From an uncultured Sinobacteraceae bacterium (lineage in GTDB: Bacteria; Pseudomonadota; Gammaproteobacteria; Nevskiales; Nevskiaceae): DNA of 64,000 bases. The stretch's first letter is position 1, and each line of letters starts with the position of its first letter. This document shows positions 26,860-35,446 of the stretch, piece after piece. The stretch spans positions 922,658 through 986,657 of the forward strand of contig CAIJRD010000012.1 of the NCBI GenBank assembly GCA_903822975.1, in the 5' to 3' direction. The translations under genes were made by a program, and so were the position numbers. Under the pieces are notes generated by a model, which worked only from the letters and a program-made list of their open reading frames with translations, ran no database searches and was not told where the DNA came from.

Positions 26860-28700
26860 TCCGGCTCCGGCTTCAGGCGCGATTGTTCGAGTTCGTCGAT
26901 CGCCGCGACGGCTTTAACGGCGGTGTCCAGCTCGTCGGCAAATACGCGGCGCCGCGCAGCGAGTTCGTCCATCGCCGTGGCTTCGGTTGGTGTCGTTTTC
27001 GGCAGCAGTCCGCGATTGCCGGCGAGTTGCAGAGCATTGCGGTACAGCTCGCGCGAAATCGCCTCGGGGCTGTGCAGCCGATGCTGCAGCAGATACTGAC
27101 GACCGACGCCGACGCAGTCGTCGACCAGGGCTTCTTTGTCGACGACCTTTTCCGGCGCAACGGTCGCGAGGCGATCGGCAACGATGAAATAGGCTTCGAG
27201 AAACGCCGGCAGCACGCGGTGCGCGATCAGGAATGGCGCCTTGCGCAGCAGGCGGCGCCGCGCCGCGGGTGTTGCAACATGCTCGCGAAACTGCGGATCG
27301 AGCAGCAGCGCTTCGGCCTTGATCTCGTCGCGAAACGTTGCGCGGTCGCTGAAGAAGAAATCGAACTTCAACAGATCGCGCAGCGCGAAGCCGCGCTCCC
27401 AGGCGAGTTCCAGCGGATCGCCTTCGATACTGCCATCGACGCTGATCAGCGCCAGCTCGGTCAAGGCCCGATTGACGAACCAGTGAATCGCACTGTTGCG
27501 GTAGAACGCAGCCACCGAATGCTGTCCGGGATTGATGCCGTACACGGCTTCCGCGCCGGTTTCATGGCAGCGCACGACGCCGGACTTGGCCAGCGCATTG
27601 AGCGTGCCGAGCAGTCCTTCGTCGTCATTCAGCGATTCGAGCTGGCCCGAGGGAAAGCCGCGCTGTACCGCGAACTCCAGCAGCGGATCGACCAAGCCGC
27701 GCACTTCCGGCAGTGTCAAAGCGCGATCGCGCACGCCGAGCAGTGCGAGCGTCACCAGCGCGGGGGCCGTCACCGGCGTAACGCGATTGATGCGCTGGAA
27801 CACTTCGAATGCGATTTTCTCGACAGTCCACTTGCTGCCTTCTTTTTCAGCGTCGGCGCGCTGCAAGGCTTCGCGGAGCGACAGCGCTTCGCCGAAGCGC
27901 ACGAACGCGGTGCCGATCCACTTCTGCTGGCCATGCGCATAGCCGGCGAGCCAGCGCAGGCCTTCCTTGGTTTTTGCGGAGCCGGCTTCTTCCGCCGCCA
28001 TCACGCCGACTTCGTGCAGCTGGTCGTAGGTGATCGCAACCGGCATCAGCAGCATGTCCTTGGCCACGCCGCTTTCGATCGCATCCACCAGATAACGTAG
28101 CAAGCCGTACTTCGGGGGCCGCAGCTTGCCGGTGCGCGAGCGTCCGCCTTCCATGTACCACTCGAGATTGCGGCCTTGTGCGACGAGATAGCCGAGGTAT
28201 TCACGCACCACCAGTTTGTAGACTTCGTCGTCCTTGAAACTGCGCCGCACCAGCACACCGCCGGAGCGACGAATGATCGTGCCGAGTGGAAAGAAGCCGA
28301 GGTTGTTGCCGCCGAGGATGTGATTGCGCGGCAGGCCGTTTTCGCGCAGCACCTTGGTGAGAATGAAGGCGTCGGCGTAGGAGCGGTGCGTCGGCAAGAA
28401 CACCAGCGGATTCTTCGCATTCAACTTGCGCAGCCGCGCAAGATCGTCGTAATCGGCTTCCACGGTCCATGCGCGCGTGTGCATGGGTCCGAGGCCGTAA
28501 TCGAACATTGCGCTGTACAGCGGGTTTTGTACGGTGACGATTTCTTCGAGGCCGATGGTGGCTTCGGCGGTGACTTCGTCCAGTGGACGTTTCAGTCGTC
28601 GCGCCAACACCGCGAGTTGCTGATGGAAGCGCTGGGTGGCGAGGACTTCTCGCGCCGAATGCTTGCGCGAGCGCAGTACCGACAGCAGCGTGCTGTTCAT
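26856..28700 (-). CDS. plsB: Glycerol-3-phosphate acyltransferase, PlsB-like
   Basis: A 614-residue membrane-associated acyltransferase for the first step of glycerolipid synthesis. It is shorter than E. coli PlsB (about 800) and closer to the actinobacterial PlsB2-like form. Motif I THRSYADAF (HX4D), the GGNNLGFFPLG segment, GVLVRR, motif III EGGRSRTGKLR and motif IV MLMPVAITYDQL are intact. It sits between the alpha/beta hydrolase and the HAD-PlsC gene, overlapping each by 4 bases. Confidence 0.92.
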   Translation of the reverse strand: MNSTLLSVLRSRKHSAREVLATQRFHQQLAVLARRLKRPLDEVTAEATIGLEEIVTVQNPLYSAMFDYGLGPMHTRAWTVEADYDDLARLRKLNAKNPLVFLPTHRSYADAFILTKVLRENGLPRNHILGGNNLGFFPLGTIIRRSGGVLVRRSFKDDEVYKLVVREYLGYLVAQGRNLEWYMEGGRSRTGKLRPPKYGLLRYLVDAIESGVAKDMLLMPVAITYDQLHEVGVMAAEEAGSAKTKEGLRWLAGYAHGQQKWIGTAFVRFGEALSLREALQRADAEKEGSKWTVEKIAFEVFQRINRVTPVTAPALVTLALLGVRDRALTLPEVRGLVDPLLEFAVQRGFPSGQLESLNDDEGLLGTLNALAKSGVVRCHETGAEAVYGINPGQHSVAAFYRNSAIHWFVNRALTELALISVDGSIEGDPLELAWERGFALRDLLKFDFFFSDRATFRDEIKAEALLLDPQFREHVATPAARRRLLRKAPFLIAHRVLPAFLEAYFIVADRLATVAPEKVVDKEALVDDCVGVGRQYLLQHRLHSPEAISRELYRNALQLAGNRGLLPKTTPTEATAMDELAARRRVFADELDTAVKAVAAIDELEQSRLKPEPE

Positions 28701-29539
28701 GTGCGCGCCCGCGCGTCCGCGAGGGCGGTGACTTCGAGGATGGCTTGCGCAACGCCGCCCGGATCGTCGTACATCGGCACGTGGCCGACGCCGGCCATCA
28801 GCACGCTCTGCGCCGCTGGCACGGCTTCCAGCATCGGCCTGCCGTAGCGCTCGAACGGAATCACGCGATCCATCACGCCCCAGACGATGCGCGTCGGCAC
28901 CGTCTGCGTATCGAGTGCGGCGATCGGTCCGTCGCGTCCCATCGTCTTCAGGAGTGCCGGCAATATTCGCGTCTGCGTGAACGCGCGCAGCGAGTCGCGA
29001 AAGTCGTCGGCGGGAATGCGCTCGGCGTGTTCCATCGTCGTGCGCCCGAGCGCATGCCGCAGCCAGGCGAAGCCGAGGAACAGCGTCGTCAGAAACAGCA
29101 TCAAGGGCATCAGCACGAAGAAGATCGAGAACGGACGTGACACATCGCGATAGTCTTCCGCCGTGCGCCAGGCGCCGGCGGGCGAGAATGCAGTGACCGA
29201 ACGCGCGAAGCCGCGCCGCGCCAGTTCCAGCGCGAGCCAGCCGCCGAGCGAGTTGCCTGCGACATGAGCGCTATGAATTCCGCGCGCCGCCATCGTCGCA
29301 ATCAACTGGTCGGCAATTGCGGCAACCGTCGGCTCGGCACCAGCAATCGGCGGGCCGCCGCTGTGGCCCGGCAAGGTCGGTGCGATCACGCGGTGATGCA
29401 CGGCAAGCTTCGCGAGCACCGGCTTCCAGATGTGCCAGGTACCGGTGAGTCCGTGCAACAACAGCAAGGGCGTGCCAGCGCCTTGCTCATGCACGTCGTA
29501 AACCGCCGAAACACCCTGCTGCCGCACCGCTGTGCTCAT
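28697..29539 (-). CDS. Alpha/beta-fold hydrolase
   Basis: A 280-residue hydrolase. LLLLHGLTGTWHIWKPV gives the oxyanion region, GNSLGG is the nucleophile elbow, and GVMDRVIPF and GVGHVPMYDDP give the Asp and His. A hydrophobic lid stretch (SIFFVLMPLMLFLTTLFLGFAW) suggests membrane association. GAGGAG lies three bases before the ATG at 29539. It is the first gene of the lipid operon and overlaps plsB by 4 bases, so it is probably a lipase or acyl-transfer enzyme in the same pathway; its substrate is unknown. Confidence 0.87.
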   Translation of the reverse strand: MSTAVRQQGVSAVYDVHEQGAGTPLLLLHGLTGTWHIWKPVLAKLAVHHRVIAPTLPGHSGGPPIAGAEPTVAAIADQLIATMAARGIHSAHVAGNSLGGWLALELARRGFARSVTAFSPAGAWRTAEDYRDVSRPFSIFFVLMPLMLFLTTLFLGFAWLRHALGRTTMEHAERIPADDFRDSLRAFTQTRILPALLKTMGRDGPIAALDTQTVPTRIVWGVMDRVIPFERYGRPMLEAVPAAQSVLMAGVGHVPMYDDPGGVAQAILEVTALADARART

Positions 29540-29631
29540 GCGCTCCTCGCGTTGACGACTCTGCGCCCGGCTTGCTTGCACGGCATCGTCTCGGCCGGCC
29601 GCTTCGACGTTGCCTTCGGGTCTGTGGATTT

Positions 29632-29649
29632 TGGTATGGCAGCATACTA
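29632..29649. promoter_or_regulatory. Operator palindrome (site 3 of 9) between the lipid and ring-opening operons
   Basis: GTATG-GCAG-CATAC with flanking bases, core 29634-29647. It sits in the spacer immediately before a perfect plus-strand -10 box TATAAT (29648-29653) for the BadH-like gene and 93 bases from the start of the minus-strand lipid operon. The 17-base core matches site 1 exactly. Confidence 0.78.
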
Positions 29650-29687
29650 TAATCCGGCGCCTTGAGGTTTCGCTACTTAATCAGGAG

Positions 29688-30461
29688 ATGACATTGCGCG
29701 GTTTGAAAGATCGAGTGGCCCTCGTTACGGGCGCCGGCAGCGGTATCGGACAAGCCATCGCCACGCGGCTCGCGGAGGAAGGCATGGTCGTCGGCGTACT
29801 CGACATCAACACCGATGCGGCCGCCAAAACCGTCGAGCTGATTCGTGCCGCCGGCGGAAAGGCCGATGCGGAGCGCTGCGACATCACCGATTACGCCAGC
29901 GTGCAGGCCGCCGTCGCCAATATCGAAAGTCGACTGGGGCCGACCTGGGCGCTGGTCAACAACGCCGGTTGGGATCAGCCGATGCCGTTCCTCAAGACGA
30001 CGCCAGATTTCTGGCAGAAAGTTGTCAACATCAATTACATGGGCCCGCTGCAGATGACGCACGCCGTCGCCGCGGGCATGGCCAAGCGCGGCGGTGGCCG
30101 CATCATCTTCATCGCCTCGGATGCCGGCCGTGTCGGTTCCTCCGGCGAAGTTGTGTACTCGGGCTGCAAGGGCGCGACGATCGCCTTCGCCAAAGCGCTG
30201 GCGCGCGAAGTCTCGCGCAACAACGTGCTGCTGAACTGCGTGTGCCCGGGTCCGACCAACACGCCGGCGATGGACGCCTTCGTCGGCAGCGGCGAAGCCG
30301 GCCAGAAGATTCGCGATGCGATGGTGCGCGGCGTGCCGCTGGGCCGTATCGGTGAACCGGCCGACTATCCGGGTCTGGTGGCGTTCCTCGCCAGCGACGA
30401 TGCGAGTTTCATGACCGGACAGACGATCAGCATTTCCGGCGGCCTTTCGATGCATGGCTGA
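29688..30461 (+). CDS. badH: BadH-like SDR, 2-hydroxycyclohexanecarboxyl-CoA dehydrogenase type
   Basis: A 257-residue short-chain dehydrogenase with TGAGSGIGQAIA for NAD, NNAG, catalytic Ser (IASDAG) and YSGCK. The segment RVGSSGEVVYSGCKGA and the ending TGQTISISGGLSMHG are close to BadH, the enzyme that oxidises 2-hydroxycyclohexanecarboxyl-CoA. The BadI-like gene follows 309 bases later, which supports this. AGGAG abuts the ATG at 29688; a TTG two codons later has better spacing and may be the true start. It is driven from the site 3 promoter, divergent from the lipid operon. FabG-like activity is the alternative. Confidence 0.75.
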   Translation: MTLRGLKDRVALVTGAGSGIGQAIATRLAEEGMVVGVLDINTDAAAKTVELIRAAGGKADAERCDITDYASVQAAVANIESRLGPTWALVNNAGWDQPMPFLKTTPDFWQKVVNINYMGPLQMTHAVAAGMAKRGGGRIIFIASDAGRVGSSGEVVYSGCKGATIAFAKALAREVSRNNVLLNCVCPGPTNTPAMDAFVGSGEAGQKIRDAMVRGVPLGRIGEPADYPGLVAFLASDDASFMTGQTISISGGLSMHG

Positions 30462-30770
30462 GCGCGCGCACCAGGGAACGTCCGGCACGGCCGCTCCCGC
30501 TCCCGCTGTCGCCATCGTCCGGCCGTCGCCGATCGGACGTTCAATCTCCGCTGCGCGACCAGCGCGGAGTTCGGCGAACCCGAATGGAAGGCCTCGTGCT
30601 TTGTTCGGCACAGCAACGGTTGCACACCACCGGAACTGGCGCCTCGCAAGGACTGCATAGATTAAGCGGCACTGCATCAGCTCGCGACTGACGGCGCATC
30701 ATCGTCACGCTGGACGATGCCGGCAGCACTCGGCACACAACGATTAGATCCACACATACGGAGCACCCAA
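30462..30770. other. 309-base interval between the BadH- and BadI-like genes, with a compound stem-loop
   Basis: GAACGTCCG at 30476-30484 pairs with CGGACGTTC at 30534-30542, and inner GGCC-containing arms pair within. This large hairpin could attenuate or process the transcript between the two genes. No other gene is seen. Confidence 0.4.
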
Positions 30771-31562
30771 ATGAGCGATTACAAGGACATCACCTACGAA
30801 GTGGGCGAGAACGCGGTCCGCATCACGATCAACCGCCCGGAAGTGTTCAACGCCTTCCGCACGCAGACCGTGGAGGAGCTGATTCTGGCGTTCCGCCGCG
30901 CCGACGAAGAGAAGTCGGTGAACACCGTGATCTTCGGTGGTGCCGGCGACAAGGCGTTCTGCACCGGCGGCGACCAGAAAGTGCATCTGTCGGAAGACGG
31001 CCTGTACGGTCCGCGCGGCATGGTGGGCCTGCCGATCGAAGAGTTGCAGACCGCGATCCGCGACTGCCGCAAGGTGGTGATCGCGCGCGTTCAGGGCTTC
31101 GCGATTGGCGGCGGCAATGTGTTCGCAACCATCTGCGATCTGACCATCGCCTCTGAAAAAGCCCAGTTCGGCCAGGTCGGCCCGAAGGTCGGCTCGGTCG
31201 ATCCCGGCTTCGGCACCGCCTATCTCGCGCGCATCGTCGGCGAGAAGAAGGCGCGCGAGATCTGGTTCCTGTGCCGCCGCTACAAGGCGCAGGAAGCGCT
31301 TGAAATGGGTCTGGTCAACAAGGTCGTGCCGCACGATCAGCTCGACGCCGAATGCGAAGCCTGGGCCGCCGAGATCAACGCGATGAGCCCGACCGCGATC
31401 GCGATTGCGAAGCGCTCGTTCAACGCCGACTCCGAGAACATCCGCGGCATCAGCTTCATGGGTGTCGCCGCGGTCAAGGGTTACTACCAGGGCGAGGAAT
31501 CCAAGGAAGGCGTGCGCGCATTCAACGAAAAGCGCAAACCCGACTTCAAGAAGTTCGTTTAA
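30771..31562 (+). CDS. badI: BadI-like 2-ketocyclohexanecarboxyl-CoA hydrolase
   Basis: A 263-residue crotonase-fold enzyme. It matches BadI, which opens 2-oxocyclohexanecarboxyl-CoA hydrolytically to pimeloyl-CoA. The shared blocks are INRPEVFNAFRTQT, GAGDKAFCTGGDQKVH, GLPIEELQTAIRD, RVQGFAIGGGNVFATICDLTIASEKAQFGQVGPKVGSVDPGFGTA and EGVRAFNEKRKPDF. The last part also recalls MenB-type naphthoate synthases, the nearest alternative. The ATG has GGAG seven bases upstream. With the BadH-like SDR it would open an alicyclic ring; substituents on the ring cannot be told. Confidence 0.82.
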   Translation: MSDYKDITYEVGENAVRITINRPEVFNAFRTQTVEELILAFRRADEEKSVNTVIFGGAGDKAFCTGGDQKVHLSEDGLYGPRGMVGLPIEELQTAIRDCRKVVIARVQGFAIGGGNVFATICDLTIASEKAQFGQVGPKVGSVDPGFGTAYLARIVGEKKAREIWFLCRRYKAQEALEMGLVNKVVPHDQLDAECEAWAAEINAMSPTAIAIAKRSFNADSENIRGISFMGVAAVKGYYQGEESKEGVRAFNEKRKPDFKKFV

Positions 31563-31622
31563 GTACGATCCGCTCGCGCCCGAACTCGAAGCCGCCCGAT
31601 ATAATTGCTTGGACCCGTGCCC

Positions 31623-32921
31623 ATGAAAGACGCCAACCTCAGCACGTCGCTCGACAGCGACGGCATCCTGCTCGCCCGCATCGACATGCCGGGACGTTCG
31701 ATGAACGTATTCTCGGCGGCGATGATGGACTCGCTGGAAGCGCTGCTGCAGTACGTCGAAACCACGCCGGACGTGAAAGCGGTGGTGTTGACCTCGGCGA
31801 AGTCGGCGTTTCTTGCCGGCGCGGATCTGGAAATGATCAAGCAGTTCACCGAAGCGGCACAACGCGATAGCGCCGAGCAGCTGCACCGCTTGTGCGGTCA
31901 TCTCGGGCGGCTGTTCCGTCGACTCGAAAACAGCCCAAAACCCTACGTGGCCGCGATCAACGGACTCGCGCTCGGCGGCGGTCTGGAGTTGGCGATGGCC
32001 TGCCATCTGCGTGTCGCGGCCGATGACGACGGCGTGCAACTGGGTCTGCCGGAAGTCAAACTCGGCCTGCTGCCGGGTGCCGGCGGAACCCAGCGGCTAC
32101 CGCGCCTGGTGGGGACCGCCGAAGGTCTGCAGATGTTGTTGCGTGGTGGCGCGGTTTCGGCGCAGCGCGCACTCGAACTCAAGCTGGTGGATCAGATCGT
32201 CGCACCTGCACAGCTGATCGACACCGCAAAGCGCCTGGCGCAGGCCGCGATCGTGTCGCCGGTACAGGCCGCCTGGGATCGCCCCGGCGCGCAGTTCAGT
32301 TCGGCACCCTACGATTTCGCGCAGCCGGATGTGTTCGGCCGGATTTTGCAGGCGGTCGGCGTTTCGGCGCAGCAGCGCGCGCGCTATCCGGCCTATGACG
32401 CAATCCTGCACTGCGTGGTCGGCGGCTGGACGCTGCCGTTCGATGCGGCGTATCGCTACGAGATGGATGTATTCGTCAAACTGATTCAGGACCGTGTGGC
32501 CGGCAATATGGTGCGGTCGCTGTTTTTGAATCGGCAGAAGGCGCAGAAGGCCGGACTGCTCGGCCCTGAAAGTGCGCTCGCACGTGGCGCCGGCGCACTG
32601 CTGCCGCGCCTGCGCGATACGGCACGCGAAGCGCGCGAGCTCGGGGTTGGCGAAGATGAACAACTGTTGGCGGTAACGCTCGCTGCGATTGCGGCCTGGG
32701 CTGCCGGTGCTGCGCCGCAAACCGAGCTGGCCGATGCCGCGGTGGTCGCCGAAGGCCTGCATCCGGCGTATACCGGCGGACCGTTCAACTACGCACTGCA
32801 ATGCGGTGCCAGCGAGCTGCGCCAGCGTGCAGCGGCGGCGGCATCGATCAGTGCAACCCTGTTCGCGGTGCCGGCCGGCTTCGACGATTTCTACGCAGCG
32901 GCGCAGCGTACGGCGGCCTGA
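31623..32921 (+). CDS. FadJ-like enoyl-CoA hydratase lacking the Rossmann dehydrogenase domain
   Basis: A 432-residue protein. Residues 1 to about 270 are a crotonase domain like the N-terminal half of FadB/FadJ ([53 protein letters not shown] with both catalytic glutamates). The FadJ linker follows ([31 protein letters not shown]). Then, instead of the NAD-binding domain, comes about 110 residues ending [17 protein letters not shown], which resembles the last helical part of FadJ. It therefore looks like a FadJ with the middle removed. It could still hydrate enoyl-CoA esters; hydroxyacyl-CoA oxidation would fall to the SDR or Hbd downstream. Confidence 0.83.
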   Translation: MKDANLSTSLDSDGILLARIDMPGRSMNVFSAAMMDSLEALLQYVETTPDVKAVVLTSAKSAFLAGADLEMIKQFTEAAQRDSAEQLHRLCGHLGRLFRRLENSPKPYVAAINGLALGGGLELAMACHLRVAADDDGVQLGLPEVKLGLLPGAGGTQRLPRLVGTAEGLQMLLRGGAVSAQRALELKLVDQIVAPAQLIDTAKRLAQAAIVSPVQAAWDRPGAQFSSAPYDFAQPDVFGRILQAVGVSAQQRARYPAYDAILHCVVGGWTLPFDAAYRYEMDVFVKLIQDRVAGNMVRSLFLNRQKAQKAGLLGPESALARGAGALLPRLRDTAREARELGVGEDEQLLAVTLAAIAAWAAGAAPQTELADAAVVAEGLHPAYTGGPFNYALQCGASELRQRAAAAASISATLFAVPAGFDDFYAAAQRTAA

Positions 32922-33076
32922 TGACCTGCGAACGGCGCCCGCTCAGCCACGCGTTCACGGGGCTCGTGCTGGACGCCGATCGTTGGTACGCGCACGCCGT
33001 CCCGACGAATGCCGATGCTGTGGGCGCCGTTGTAGCGGTCGTAGCATGTGACATTCAGATCGGCACGTGCGCATGA
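32921..33076 (+). CDS. Possible translationally coupled 51-aa protein
   Basis: An ATG overlaps the stop of the FadJ-like gene (TGATG), and its own TGA overlaps the ATG of the CoA-transferase gene (ATGA). The 51-residue frame therefore fits exactly between two genes. The first half has G/C-rich third positions ([26 protein letters not shown]); the second half is less convincing. No homologue is recognised. It may be a real coupled gene or a leader that helps ribosomes reach the next start. Confidence 0.4.
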   Translation: MTCERRPLSHAFTGLVLDADRWYAHAVPTNADAVGAVVAVVACDIQIGTCA

Positions 33077-34338
33077 CTCCGCTGCCGGAATCGACATCGG
33101 CTACCGAACTGGTAGCGCGACTGCGGCCGGGCATGACCGTCTACGTGCCGGGCATGTCCGGCGAGAGTCTGGCGTTCTACGCCGCATTGCAGGCCAATCC
33201 GGAGGCGGCTGCGGACGTACGTTTCGCCGGCGTCCACTTCCCGGGCATCAACCGCAGCGACTACTTGTCGCTGCATCCGCGTGCGCGCCAGCGCGGTTAT
33301 TTCATGACCGGCGGCCTGCGCCGCGGCATTCAGGAAGGTCGCGCGGAACTGTTGCCGCTGGACCATCCGGGGATTTACCGCGATCTGAGCGACAGTCTCG
33401 ACGTCGACGTCGTCATCGCGCAGGTCTCGCCGCCCGACGCGGCCGGGCGCTGCTCGCTGGGCCCCTGCCACGATTTTCTGCCGGCGGTCTGGAACAAGGC
33501 CCGCCAGCGCTGGGTGCAGATCAATCCGCGCGTGCCGCGTGTGCGCGCATCGGTGTCGCTCGATGTGGCCGACTTCGACGCCGTGTTCGAACAGGACCAC
33601 GAGTTGTTGAGCTACCAGATTGCCGGCACCGACGGCGCCAGCCAGCAGCACGCGGCGTTGATCGCAAGTCTGGTGCGCGACGGCGACACGCTGGAGTTCG
33701 GCATCGGCAAATTGCCGAACGCAATTCTCGCCGCACTCAGCGGGCACCGCGGCTTGCGCATTTACTCAGGCCTGGTGACCGACGCGGTGGCGACGTTGAT
33801 CGATGCCGGCGCCATCGCGGAGGGTGCAGCGGTCGATGCGGGTGTGGCACTCGGCGATGCCGCGTTCTACGCACGCATCGGCGCCGACGATCATTTCTTT
33901 TTCCGCCCGGTCAGCGAAACCCACGATCTGCGCCGCATTGGCGCGATCGATAACTTCTGCGCGATCAATTCGGGCGTCGAGGTCGATCTGTTCGGCCAGG
34001 TCAATGCCGATTCGATCAAGGGCAAGCTGCTGGCTGGTGTCGGCGGCCTGCCAGCGTTCGTCAGCGGCGCGCGCCTGAGTCGCGGCGGCCGTTCGATCGT
34101 GGCCCTGCCGGCGGCGACCGACGACGGCAAGCACAGCCGCATCGTGCCCACGCTCGGCAGCGGTTGCACCGTTGCACTGCCGCGCCATGAAGCCGACTAC
34201 ATCGTCACGGAACACGGCATCGCCGCGCTGCGCGGCCTCAATCTGCAGCAGCGCGCTGAGGCCTTGATCGCGATTGCGGCACCGGCGTTCCGCGAAGACC
34301 TCGCGCGCGCCTGGCACGAGATCGCCGCACGCATCTGA
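33073..34338 (+). CDS. Acetyl-CoA hydrolase/transferase family protein (4-hydroxybutyrate CoA-transferase type)
   Basis: A 421-residue class I CoA-transferase built as one chain. GMTVYVPGMSGES at the start, GDTLEFGIGKLPNAILAAL (CoA-binding loop), HRGLRIYSGLVTDAV and the C-terminal GVGGLPAFVSGARLSRGGRSIVALPA and YIVTEHGIAALRG blocks define the family. The catalytic Glu region (INSGVEVDLFGQVNADSIKGK) is present. A GTG two codons earlier is an alternative start. No acyl-CoA ligase is seen in the window, so this enzyme may activate the carboxylate formed by the ALDH by CoA transfer. That role is inference. Confidence 0.87.
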   Translation: MTPLPESTSATELVARLRPGMTVYVPGMSGESLAFYAALQANPEAAADVRFAGVHFPGINRSDYLSLHPRARQRGYFMTGGLRRGIQEGRAELLPLDHPGIYRDLSDSLDVDVVIAQVSPPDAAGRCSLGPCHDFLPAVWNKARQRWVQINPRVPRVRASVSLDVADFDAVFEQDHELLSYQIAGTDGASQQHAALIASLVRDGDTLEFGIGKLPNAILAALSGHRGLRIYSGLVTDAVATLIDAGAIAEGAAVDAGVALGDAAFYARIGADDHFFFRPVSETHDLRRIGAIDNFCAINSGVEVDLFGQVNADSIKGKLLAGVGGLPAFVSGARLSRGGRSIVALPAATDDGKHSRIVPTLGSGCTVALPRHEADYIVTEHGIAALRGLNLQQRAEALIAIAAPAFREDLARAWHEIAARI

Positions 34339-34414
34339 ACCACCACCTGCGCTGGCGCCGGCAGGCTGCGTAAGCCACCGGGTCCAACGCCGCAACGACC
34401 CTCTGGAGTTGGAC

Positions 34415-35341
34415 ATGAGCACAGCATCGAACAGATTACTGCAGGGCAAAGTCGCCCTCGTCACCGGCGCCGGTCGCGGCATCGGTCGCGGCATTGCGCT
34501 GGAACTCGCGCGCGCCGGCGCACGCGTAGTCGTCAACGACATCGGCGTCTCGCTCGAAGGTGCGGCGACGGCCGAATCTCCAGGCGAAAGCGTAGCTCGC
34601 GAAATCACAGCACTCGGCGGCGAAGCGGTGGTCGACACGCATTCGGTGGCCGACTACGCCGGTGCGGCCGCGATGGTGGAAACCGCGCGCAAGGCGTTTG
34701 GCCGCATCGATGTCGTCGTCAACAACGCCGGCAACCTGCGCGACGTGATCTTCCACAAGATGACCGAGGAAGAATTCGACTCGGTGATCGCCGTGCATCT
34801 GAAGGGCAGCTTCAACACCAGCCGCGCCGCCGCGCCCTACTTCAAGGAACAGGGTTCGGGTGCGTTCATCCACATGACCTCGACCTCGGGTTTGGTCGGC
34901 AACTTCGGCCAGGCGAACTACTGCGCGGCCAAGCTCGGCATCGTCGGCCTGTCCAAAGCGATCTCGCTCGACATGCAGCGTTTCGGTGTGCGCTCGAACG
35001 CGGTTGCACCGTTCGCGTGGACACGGATGGTCAGCTCGATCCCGGACGAAACGCCGGAGCAGAAGAAGCGCGTCGAGGGCTTGAAGAAGCTGATCCCGGA
35101 GAAGATCGCGCCGTTCGTCGCCGCGCTCGCGTCGGACGCCGCCAAACACGTCAGCGGCCAGATCTTCGGCGTGCGAAACAACGAGATTTATCTGTTCTCG
35201 CAGCCGCGCCCGATCCGCACCGCCCACACCGCGGAAGGCTGGACGCCGGAGGCAATCGTCGAGCGCGTTTTCCCGCAATTCCAGAACGATTTTTACCCGC
35301 TGCACCGTTCTGGTGACGTTTTCACCTGGGACCCGGTCTAA
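34415..35341 (+). CDS. SDR, (3R)-hydroxyacyl-CoA dehydrogenase like the MFE-2 N-terminal domain
   Basis: A 308-residue short-chain dehydrogenase. TGAGRGIGRGIALELA, VVVNDIG, NNAGNLRD and the catalytic set STSG-YCAAK match the dehydrogenase domain of peroxisomal multifunctional enzyme type 2. About 60 extra residues after the fold (IRTAHTAEGWTPEAIVERVFPQF) fit that group. TGGAG precedes the ATG by eight bases. It could supply the hydroxyacyl-CoA oxidation missing from the truncated FadJ-like protein. It follows the CoA-transferase by 76 bases. Confidence 0.85.
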   Translation: MSTASNRLLQGKVALVTGAGRGIGRGIALELARAGARVVVNDIGVSLEGAATAESPGESVAREITALGGEAVVDTHSVADYAGAAAMVETARKAFGRIDVVVNNAGNLRDVIFHKMTEEEFDSVIAVHLKGSFNTSRAAAPYFKEQGSGAFIHMTSTSGLVGNFGQANYCAAKLGIVGLSKAISLDMQRFGVRSNAVAPFAWTRMVSSIPDETPEQKKRVEGLKKLIPEKIAPFVAALASDAAKHVSGQIFGVRNNEIYLFSQPRPIRTAHTAEGWTPEAIVERVFPQFQNDFYPLHRSGDVFTWDPV

Positions 35342-35382
35342 CGCAAAAGGCTGATGAAACCACCCCACCTCTGATTTATACT

Positions 35383-35394
35383 CGTTAGTTAACG
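35383..35394. promoter_or_regulatory. Palindrome upstream of icmF
   Basis: CGTTAGTTAACG, arms CGTTA and TAACG around GT, 53 bases before the mutase start. It differs from the nine-site palindrome and may be the target of another regulator. Confidence 0.4.
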
Positions 35395-35446
35395 TACGAA
35401 TCAGATCGAGCCGATCTCACCGCTTTCTTCAAACCTGGACATACCG

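Noticed and set aside
35383..35394. The icmF palindrome as a copy of the nine-site operator
   Set aside because: CGTTA-GT-TAACG lacks the GTAYGG arm. It was listed as a separate element.
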